Origin: Calocera cornea HHB12733 | Lineage: Eukaryota > Basidiomycota > Dacrymycetes > Dacrymycetales > Dacrymycetaceae | DNA length: 64,000 nucleotides | Direction: 5' to 3' | Assembly: GCA_001632435.1 (NCBI GenBank) | Contig: KV423916.1 | Coordinates: forward strand, 248,001 to 312,000 | Shown here: positions 55,505 to 64,000 of the stretch, piece after piece | Position numbering within the stretch: position 1 is the first letter of the stretch | Layout of the letters: each line of letters begins with the position of its first letter | Notes under the pieces: generated by a model | Told to the model about the DNA's origin: nothing | Databases searched by the model: none | Seen by the model: the letters and a program-made list of their open reading frames with translations, nothing else | Translations under genes and position numbers: made by a program

Positions 55505-57586
55505 CTACCACGCCACGACGCTGTCGCCCAGCTTCTCCCACGCTTGCAGCAGCTCCCGATCTTCCGCGCTCATCGAGCTCATCAGGCCGTCCCCGCCCTC
55601 AGGGAAAAGGTACTCTTCCGGGCTCGAGCAAACTGTCCCATACTCGGGAACCTTACCCTCCAGGAAGTATGCCGCGACAGTCTTGGCGGTGCAGAGCGAG
55701 GGGTGGGCGGTCGAGCAGTGGCCGAAGCCGTCCTGGATAAGGAGGGTCGCGGAGGTGTTGCCAAATCCGGCCGACATGTCCTTCGCGGCCGAGAGAGGAG
55801 TGACAGGGTCGGCCGTGACGCCCAGGAATAGCACGGGGAAGCTACGATAGGCGTCAGCATTGCATGCGAAGAATGTATGCACGTGGAGTCTTACTTAGTC
55901 TGCTTCAACCCCTCCTCGACCTTCCACGGGCCCCTGTACGCCTCCGTCGCCGTGACGTTCCAAACTCTGCACTTGCCGACCCAATGGGCCCAGATTTCTC
56001 CGGTGATACTGAGCTCCCCCAACTCCCTTGAGTACTCGGCGAAACTCGCTGCGTCCGGCGCGCCCGCATGAGCAACGCTCTGGTCCGTATCGGAGCACAT
56101 GATGGCCTCGGTGGTTAGGGGGGACGAAGCCCTTCTCATGTGCCGCTTGAAGATGTTGTCGAGCGGGTCGCGACGCGCCGTCAGGGCTTCGCCCCGGGGA
56201 GCGGGGCCGTTGAAGTACGAGGCGAAGGGGGAAGGATCGCCCGCTTCAAGCGCTGCAAGGGTGGCAGCGAGGTTGGGCCAATTCTTCGGCGCATACAGTA
56301 CCTTGAAGACCTGGCATGAAGTGAGTTCTCCGTCCCAGAAACGTGCATATATGCACTTACACTCTGGATGACATCGCTGGCCGTGATGATCCCGCTTGTG
56401 ACGCCTCCCCACGACACAGGCACGGGCTGCTCAATGAGCGCATCGACAATCTTATCGAACCTCGCCAAGATACTCTCCGCAGTATCATTGCCCTTCGCGA
56501 ACGCGCAGCGTGCCGGGCCGACCTTGGCGCAGCTGCTGAGGAAACCCTGCCAGACCTTGTCGGTGTCGTCCATGCCAGAGCGACCCCAGTCGAACATGTC
56601 CCTCGAGTACAGGCGGGCACTGGATACCCCGTCGAGCATCACGCGATGGACCTTTTCGGGGAACATGGCGGAGAACGTCGCTCCCAGAATCGTGCCATAC
56701 GAGAACCCCCAGTACTGCAGCCCGCGCTCGTCCTCCCCGAGCGCCTCGAGCATGCGCACCATATCGCGCACGTTGTACGCGGTACTGACCGAGGCGAGCA
56801 TCTTGGCATTCCCATTTTTTAGGCAGCTGCCGAGACCGGAGGCGTAGTACGCGTCCGTCTTCTTCATCAGGGCGATCTCAGCGGCCGAGCCGCCCTCGCC
56901 GCGCGCCTCTAAGGGCAGACCCAGATGGTTGGAGAACTGCTCGGACATGTACTCGTCGTACTCCGTCGGGTAGCAATCAAGCGAGGGGGTGGTCTACCAC
57001 ATATCTCAAAACACGCTCTCATATGCAACTGAGGGGACATACCATGTTCACACCGCGCGGGTCCCAGCTCATGATATCGTACCGCCCCTTCAAAATCTTC
57101 CCGAGCACCGGCCCCTGGTTTACCACGCTCGCAGTGCCACTCCCGCCTGGTCCACCAGGGTTGATGAACAGCGTGCCCATGTAGTCCTTCTTGGGCGCGG
57201 TGGCAGGCCAGCGCCGGAGGGCGAGGGAGACGTGCTCGGACGGCTGGGGGTCGGCATAGTCCATGGGCACGGAGAAGTAGGCGCAGTCGAACTCGGTCAG
57301 GTCGGCGCAGGGCGTCCAGGGGATGCCGCGGACCATCGACGCGTCCTTCACATCGGTCTACGAAGTTTGTTAGCGTCGGCCGCGCATACACCTAGAAGCA
57401 GGCATGAATACGCACGTTCCAGACAGCGCCATCAAGCAACTTCCACCCGAGGAGGGCTCCCGCCGCAGAGATGAGCAATGCTTGTTTGATGATCTTCTGG
57501 ATCCTCTTCGCCTTCTTGACATCTGGGAGGGCCTCCTTCGTCGCCGTGACGGGCAGGCCAGTGTCGATGGTACCGTACTTCTCCAT
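55505..57586 (-). CDS. Alpha/beta-hydrolase peptidase (TAP-like family), copy A
   Basis: Serine peptidase-type alpha/beta hydrolase related to bacterial and fungal tripeptidyl aminopeptidases (TAP-like C-terminal domain). MEKYGTIDTGLPVTATKEAL precedes one hydrophobic helix (QALLISAAGALLGWKLLDG), so it is probably a type II membrane or secreted enzyme. The N-terminal domain has PWTPCADLTEFDCAYFSVPM, TLFINPGGPGGSG (oxyanion region) and YDIMSWDPRGVNM. The nucleophile is the Ser in YWGFSYGTILGATF (G-x-S-x-G). The C-terminal domain has FLGVTADPVTPLSAAKDMS, with the likely catalytic Asp, and LLIQDGFGHCSTAHPSLCT with the His. All three catalytic positions are present. Four introns or more. The adjacent copy B is its tandem duplicate. 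Confidence 0.88.
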
Positions 57587-58336
57587 GCTGGTGCCAGTCT
57601 AATCGCAAGAGGCGATCCCTTCAATCCTTGAGGAGGCTATATATGTACCCTTCCCCACGCTGGAGGGCCAATAATAACCGGTGCTGGTTCCCTTCGGTGT
57701 TCATTGTCGCCCGGAAAGAGGCAGGATCCTGGGCTGTCTCGTCATCGTAGCGACGCGGCGTGATGCCAGGGGTTTGGCAACTCTGCAGCGGTCGTCATTA
57801 CATACGAAGCAGCCCGATTCAACAACGCTGAAGCTTATTGTACGATTACCTCAATTATATCACTTTATAATTGATAGAAACTGTCCAAGAACGCCTGTCC
57901 AACGAGTGCAGTCTTTGCGATACGTCCTGATGTTGCACAAAGTCTCCCCGCGGATCCACCCGGCCGAAACCCGACCTACCTGGGACACATATGCAAGTAG
58001 TAGCTACTGTACAGGGCGCGGGTTGCCGCGGTCGCTGGGCTGAAACTCAATCGCGGTCCAAAACCAAGCCATTAATTCACCTGCGGAGGCGAGACGCGTT
58101 ATCAAACGAGTGTCATAATACAGGATAGTTACAGTACAGTTACGCGTCGCGACATAACCATCCTCCTTGCAACTTTGCCGGCGCGGTGCGATCGACCTTT
58201 TAGCCATTGATTTGGGTCACGATCAATCGCGTTCGGACAGACCAGTGTATAAATAAAAAAGAATAATACCTAAGTTCGCTCAGATTGCTTTTTCGTTGAT
58301 GCGTGGAGATCTGGACCGTATCGGCCCCAATGTCCT
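57587..58336. other. Intergenic stretch between the two peptidases
   Basis: About 750 bp, more AT-rich than the genes around it. No conserved coding segment; should contain the promoter of peptidase A. Confidence 0.5.
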
Positions 58337-60428
58337 TTACCACGCAACGACGCCCTCGCCCAGCTTCTCCCACGCCTGCAGTAGCTCCCGATCCTCCGCG
58401 CCCATCGCGCTCAATAAACTGTCCGTCTTCCCGCCCTCGGGAAACAGGTACTCCTCTGGACTCGAGCACACTGTTCCGTACTCGGGCACCTTGCCCTCCA
58501 GGAAGTACGCGCGAACGGTCTTGGCTGTACAGAGGGAGGGGTGCGCCAGGGAGCAGTGACCGAAACCGTCTTGGATGAGCAAGGTCGCGGAGGTGTTTCC
58601 GAACCCAGCCGACATGTCCTTTGCGGCTGAAAGGGGAGTGACGGGGTCGGCGGTGACACCGAGGAACATGAGGGGGAAGCTGAAATAGATATTAGTGAAT
58701 GGTGAATACAGGCGTGCTGAGGCTCACTTGGTCTGCTTTAACCCTTCCTCGACCGTCCACGGTCCCCTGTACGCCTCGGTGGCCGTGATGTTCCACACCC
58801 TGCACTTGCCGACCCAATACGCCCAGTTCTCGCCCGCGATACTGAGGTTCCTGAGCTCCCTTGAGTATTCCGCGAAGCTGGCCGCGTCCGGCGCCCCGGC
58901 GTGCGCAACGCTCTGGTCTGTATCGGAGCACATGATGGCCTCGGTGGTGATGGATGACGGGGACTTGATCATGAACCGCTTGAAGACGTTGTCGAGCGGG
59001 TCGCTGCGGCCGCCCTGGGGAGCGGGCAGGTTGAGGTCGGCGGCAAGCGGGTAGGGGTCGCCCGCTTCGAGCGCTGCGAGCGCGGTAGCGAGCTTGGGCC
59101 ACTGCTTAGGAGTATACAGGGCTCGGAAGACCTATTGTACTTGTAAGCTGATGGTCTCAGAGAGCGTCTATACACAATGCACTTACACCCTGGATGACAT
59201 CGCTGGCGGTGATGATCCCGCTCGTGACGCCCCCCCACGGCACGGGCAGGGGCTGTTCAATCAAGCTCTCCACCATCGTATCGAACCTCGCCAAGATACT
59301 CTCCGCAGTATCGTCCCCCTTCGCGAGCGCGCAGCGCTCCGGGCCAGCCTTTGCACAGCTGCTGAGGAATCCCTGCCAGACCTTGTTCGTGTCGTCCATG
59401 CCGGACCGGCCCCAGTCGAACATGTCCCTCGTGTACAGGCGGGCGCTCGATACACCGTCGAGCAGGACGCGGTGCACCTTATCCGGGAACATGGCAGCGA
59501 ACGTGGCGCCTAGGATAGTGCCATAGGAGAACCCCCAGTACTGCAGCCCGCGCTCGTCCTCCCCGAGCGCCTCGAGCATGCGCACCATATCGCGCACATT
59601 GTACGCCGTGCTGAGCGAAGCAAGCATCTTGGCGTTCCCGTTCTTCAGGCAGCTACCGAGCCCGGATAGGTAGTACGCGTCCGTCTTCTTCATCAAGGCG
59701 AGCTCAGCTGCGGCCCCGCCCTCCGCGCGCGCTTGGAAGGGCAGGCCGATCTGGGTCGACATCTGCTCGGCCACGAACTCGTCGTACTCTGTCGGGTAGC
59801 AGTCGAGCGGGGGAGTCGTCTACACTCACACCACACCAATCAGAATCAAAACACACCCCGTGCCCGATTATGTAGTGGGCGCACATACCATGTTCACCCC
59901 GCGCGGGTCCCAGCTCATGATATCGTACCTTCCCTTCAGGATCTTCCCGAGCAGCGGCCCAATTGTCACCACGGTGTCCGTGCCGCTCCCGCCCGGCCCA
60001 CCAGGGTTGATGAACAGCGTGCCCATGTAGTCCTTCTTGGGTGCGGTGGAGGGCCAGCGCCGGAGGGCGAGGGAGACGTGCTCGGACGGCTGGGGATCGG
60101 CATAGTCCATGGGCACGGAGAAGTAGGCACAGTCGAACTCTGTGAGATCCGCACAGGGCGTCCAAGGGATACCGAGTCCCATGGCAGCGTCCGATGCTCT
60201 GGTCTGCAACAACTTATCAGCACTGTCCCGTAAGCGGTATAGCGATTATATGCGCACATTCCAGACACCGCCATCAAGCAGCCTCCACCCCAGCAATGCC
60301 CCCATCACAGAGACGAGCAGAGTGCGCTTGATGACCGTCCGTCTTCTCGTCGCCGTGTCAAGGTCCGGGGACATGTTCTTGCTCGCTATCGTGGGCAAGC
60401 CACTGTCCGTAACGCCGTACTTCTCCAT
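58337..60428 (-). CDS. Alpha/beta-hydrolase peptidase (TAP-like family), copy B
   Basis: Tandem duplicate of copy A, same strand and intron layout. It begins MEKYGVTDSGLPTIASKNMS, with a membrane helix (RTLLVSVMGALLGWRLLDGG). Domain order is the same: GTLFINPGGPGGSGTDTVV, YWGFSYGTILGATFAAMF with the nucleophile Ser, LMFLGVTADPVTPLSAAKDM and LIQDGFGHCSLAHPSLCT. Differences from copy A lie in the cap region (a few residues shorter, LNLPAPQGGRSDPLDN against FNGPAPRGEALTARRDPLDN) and the last loop (a two-residue longer GGKTDSLLSAMGAED). It looks functional. It lies directly downstream of TUP1. Confidence 0.88.
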
Positions 60429-60892
60429 GCTAGTCGCTAACAGAGGGTATCGTGTGCAGGGATGGGGGAGGGTTATGTACCCTCCCCCGCGCAGTCTGAC
60501 GCGTCATCCCATGCTGGAGTGCCTAGAACAAGCGCGAGCACATCGTCCCTTCCGGGAAGAGGGAGGAACCGCCGCTTCGGCTTGGGTGCGAGCTGGACCG
60601 CATGAGGGCGCGTCAGAGGGGCGACGCGTCGAGTTGCACACAGTCTGTTGTGCCTGAGTCACCCAACCACAACGAACTTGTTTGATAGTAACTGTATTTT
60701 TCATTCATTCGCTAAACTAGACAAAGAAAGGGAGTGCATATTTCGCCCAACCGGCCGGTCGCCAGTGGGGCATTTGACGTAGTTTGGTCTGAAGACAACA
60801 ATCCAGAAGCAGCGGCAGCAGCAAATAGGAAGCAAGTACCATCTCTTTTCGTTGACACCTTCTCAGCATTCAGCATCTATTACACAGCGCGC
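60429..60892. other. Interval between TUP1 and peptidase B
   Basis: About 460 bp between the TUP1 stop and the copy B start; promoter of copy B expected. Nothing else recognised. Confidence 0.5.
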
Positions 60893-63800
60893 TCAGATCC
60901 TCGCGCCCTCCGGCAGGCCCCCGGGGCCGTGGTACGGTCCGTAGCTCCAGATGCGTGCCTGGTAGTCGCCGCTGCCCGTCGCGAGCAGGCCCGAGCCAGC
61001 GGGGCCCTGCCCGCCCGACATGTCGATGGAGATGACCGAGTTCTTGTGACCCTGCAGGACGAACTGGGTCGTCGCGGTGCGCGGGTCCCAGAACTGGACG
61101 CCGCGGTCCTTGGAGCCGGAGACGATCCACTTGCCGTCGGGGGACATGGCCACGGAGAGGACGTAGTCCTGCGAATGGCTCGTGAGTACGTTTCTGTGCA
61201 AAGGGGTGCAAGGAACGGACCTTGTGCCCGCCAAACGTCATCGATTCCCTGCGCTCCATGACGCGCCCGCGCCTGGCGCGCTGGGCATCGCCATCCAGGC
61301 TCTTGAGGTCGCTCAAGTTCCACCACTTGAGGGTCTTATCCAAGCTGCCGCTGACGAGCGCCTTGCCATCGGGGGAGAAGGCGACGGAGTATACGCTGTC
61401 CCTGTGCCCGCGGAGGCGCTCGATCATCTGCCCGCTCTGGACGTCCCAGATGCGCACGACGCAGTCCAGGCTTCCGCAGGCGACGAAGCGCCCGTCGGGG
61501 GAGACGGCGACGCTCGTCACGCCCGCGTCCTGCTGCGTGGCCGGGGTGCGGCCCTCTGCGTCCGGGCTGGGAGGCGGCACCTGGTCGGTGATGCTGAACA
61601 CGCGCGCGGCGCACATGCCCTGGGGAGGGGCAGACTCGTGCCCCGCGGGCAGGGGTGGGAGGCGCGACTCGCCCAGCTCCCACACGCACGCAGTCTTGTC
61701 CCCGGAGCCGGAGACGATGTACCGTCCGTCGGGGGAGAAGCAGAGCGAGTAGATCTCCTGCTGGTGGCCCTCGAAGATGTACAGGACGGTCTTCCTGACG
61801 AGGTCCCAGATCTGCCAGAACAGTCAGCCCTTGCTCTCCGACCGCTCCTCCGACCTCTTCCAGAACGGACAAACACGCACCCTGATCTGCCTGTCCTCCG
61901 CGCCAGTAGCCAACAGCCTGCCATCAGGGGAGAAGCACACGCTCCGGATATACAGATCCCCGTTCTTGTTCGCGGTCTCGTCAATGAGCGCCATTATCTT
62001 CTCCCCGGTCTTGGTGTTGAAGATCTGCGCAGAGCGGTTGCACCCCGTGGCGAGGCGGGTGCCGTCCGAGGAGAACCTGACGCAGCAGACGACCCTGTCC
62101 CGATTAACAGACCGATCAGCCTCCCTCGTCCGCCCAAAAAGGAGCGAAAAAGGACGCACGACTCATGCAACAGCGTATGCACCAGCTTGACATCCAGCAC
62201 CCTGGGCACGACATGCGGGTTGTAGATGGCGAACCAGTCGCCGCCCTCCGTGCGGTACTCCGGGCCCACGCGGTCCATGTCGACGACCTCCTGGCCGCGC
62301 TGCTCCTCGCCCGGCCGCACGATGTTCTGCTGGATCACCAGCGTGCCTGTCTGCGATGGCCGGTCCGAGCGCGCGGCTGCCGGCGCGCCGGGGGCGTTCA
62401 CCGTGCTCCCCGGTGCGGGGCCGGGGCCGGCGGGCGGAGGGCCGGGGGCGAGCGCGGGCACGGGCGCGGGCGGCAGCGGGTGGGGAGCATCACGCATCTC
62501 CACGTCGCGCTGGTCGCGCTGGTCGCGCTGGTCGCGCTGGGGGAGCGGCATGGGCGGGGGCACGGGCCCCATCGCGCGCGGGGGGCCGGGAGGGGCGTCG
62601 CGGTGCTGGACGAGCTCTGGCCCGGGGTGGCCGGCGCCGGGGCGGGAGCGCTCCATCAGCTCGCGTTCGCGGTCCCTTTGCTGCATTGCGCTGTTTCCCC
62701 GCACAGCATTCCACAGAACAGAACAAAAGAAGCAGAAGCCCGATCCGATCAGCCGTGTATTGGGGAAGGGGGAGAGAGCGCGCACCGTTCCTCCTCAGGA
62801 TGGCGGTCCATGAGCCCGTTGGCGGGCGGGAGGGCGGAGGGGGGCACGGGCGGGCCGTAGAACGCTGTTTAGCAGCCCAAGAAAAAGGGGGAGAGTCAGC
62901 ATTGGTGTATAATGCGGACGGGACATGCGGGCGAGGAGTGTATATGTGCAATTGGGATGGGAAGGCAGTGGGGGTTAGGGAGCAGTGGGGATGGGCGTGG
63001 GCGTGGAAGGGGTTGGGGGGTTGTGTTGCAGTTGTGCATTTGGGTGTGGGTGTGAAGGAAGCGGGTGCGGGATTTCGGGATGTGGGTGGGAGTAGGAGTG
63101 GGAGTGGGAGTGGGGGAAAAGATGTGAAGAAGGGTGAAAAGTGAAGAAAGAAGGACTAACGCTTCACGTCCACGTCCATCCTCTCCCTCTCGCGCATCTC
63201 CCTCTCCCTGGCCTCCTGCCGCTCGCGCTCGCGCATCTCCCGATCGCGCATCTCCCGCTCCCGGTTGTCCCTCTCCCTCAGCTCGCGGTCGCGCAGCTCG
63301 CGCTCCCTCGCCCGCTCCCGCGCCTGGTACTCCTCCCGCTCCTTGAGCCGCTCGCGCTCGCGGTCCCGGTCCCGCTCGTCCCGCTCGCGCTCGCGCCGAT
63401 CACGCTCACGGCGGTCGACCATCTCCCGCTCGCGCTCCCTCTCCCGCCCGCTGCCGGGGGGAGCAGGCGCGAGCCCAGGAGGAGGAGGGCCGCCGTGCCC
63501 CTGCTGCTGCTGCTGCTGCTGGGAGGGGGGCGGGCCCCGATAGTGTTCCCCTTGCGGGCCATAACCCCCGGCGCTGCCGGGCGGCCCCGCACCTCCGGGA
63601 GTAGCGCTCTGGGGCGGCCCCTGCGCGCCGAGGCGGTCGAGCTGCGCCTGCAGCGTCGCCATGTGCTGCCGGAGCGCGGCGTTGTCGCTCCGGACTGCCG
63701 CGAGCTCGGTGTCGTACGTCTCGCGCAGGGAGAGCTGCTTCTGCTCGAGCAGGTGGTACAGGTGGCGCATCTCGGAGAGCTCGGCGATCTGGGAGCGGAC

Positions 63801-64000
63801 TGCGGGGGGGTTCAGATTAGCATCCCGCCTGGTTGAAGAAAAGGGGGCACTCACTCCTCGACTCAAACTCCTCCCTCTCCGCGCGGTACTGGGCGGCCTC
63901 AGCATTCAGCTGCTCCATCTCCTGCTTGAACTGCTCCATCAAGTCCAGCGCCCTGCCGGGCTCCCTGCGGTTGCCCATACTGCTCTGGGTAGCGATCATG
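60893..64000 (-). CDS. TUP1: General transcriptional co-repressor TUP1
   Basis: WD40 partner of the Cyc8(Ssn6)-Tup1 co-repressor, nuclear. The last in-frame ATG is at 63999, at the window edge; a start further upstream cannot be excluded. The N-terminal helix ([60 protein letters not shown]) is the tetramerising Tup_N coil that binds Cyc8. A Gly/Pro/Gln-rich stretch follows ([20 protein letters not shown]), then about 100 residues of RE/RD repeats (63156-63460), an unusual insert. A 350-nt intron leads to [20 protein letters not shown], the linker [20 protein letters not shown], then seven WD40 blades from [20 protein letters not shown] to the end at [20 protein letters not shown]. Confidence 0.93.
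62505..62540 (-). repeat. Short in-frame repeat in TUP1 (QRD units)
   Basis: tcgcgctgg repeated four times, coding [12 protein letters not shown] in the linker between coil and propeller. Could vary in length between strains. Confidence 0.7.
63075..63120. repeat. Purine-rich microsatellite in a TUP1 intron
   Basis: A gggagt/gggagt-type run (gtgggagtaggagtgggagt) within the 350-nt intron before the QRD exon; likely neutral. Confidence 0.6.

Noticed and set aside
62165..63836. Several long plus-strand frames opposite TUP1
   Set aside because: Low-complexity Arg/Leu/Pro sequence caused by the RE/RD and QRD repeats on the coding strand.

Overview
This window is nuclear DNA from a filamentous basidiomycete, most likely an Agaricomycete. 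Genes are close together and split by many introns of about 50 nt with GT...AG ends (a few GC...AG). Several families are typical of mushrooms: tandem DHA2 transporters, DUF7918-like proteins and an O-FucT-like Golgi enzyme. No tRNA, rRNA, CRISPR array or recognisable transposase was found. Exon boundaries were derived by eye from splice motifs and reading-frame continuity, so gene ends are firmer than internal exon edges.

Region 1 (1-8753) is a head-to-tail array of four DHA2-type major facilitator drug/H+ antiporters, the first cut by the window edge, plus a decayed last exon of a fifth copy. Region 2 (9167-30777) holds conserved cellular genes: AIP1 (actin turnover), two DUF7918-like proteins, an O-fucosyltransferase-like membrane enzyme, an HCNGP/SAP30BP-type protein, UBA4 (tRNA thiolation and urmylation), an M13 metallopeptidase, an unrecognised two-exon gene, GPI8 (GPI transamidase), SmD1 and a mitochondrial AsnRS.

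Region 3 (about 30990-53070) is the most unusual part. Two long, diverged copies of one segment lie in opposite orientation: the left arm at about 30990-37625 and the right arm at about 47545-53070. They flank a 9.9-kb block of single-copy conserved genes: a MAPEG protein, Sos7-like kinetochore protein, kinesin-10, RPL22 and CBF5. Each arm carries an F-box-like gene, a probable membrane-protein gene, a small intact 112-residue gene of unknown function, a 43-bp hairpin palindrome identical in both arms, and degenerate repeats of about 140 bp. The left F-box-like and membrane-protein copies are broken. The small gene is intact in both arms and differs mainly at synonymous positions.

Region 4 (53712-64000, all minus strand) has the co-repressor TUP1 at the right edge, two tandem secreted or membrane alpha/beta-hydrolase peptidases, and a shortened Tup1-like WD40 paralogue. 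That paralogue lacks the N-terminal co-repressor region, and one WD40 blade has decayed inside what now looks like an intron.

Several neighbours are divergent and could share promoters: O-FucT-like/HCNGP, UBA4/M13, GPI8/SmD1, Sos7/kinesin-10 and RPL22/CBF5. The Sos7/kinesin-10 pair joins two mitotic genes and its shared interval contains cell-cycle-box-like motifs.
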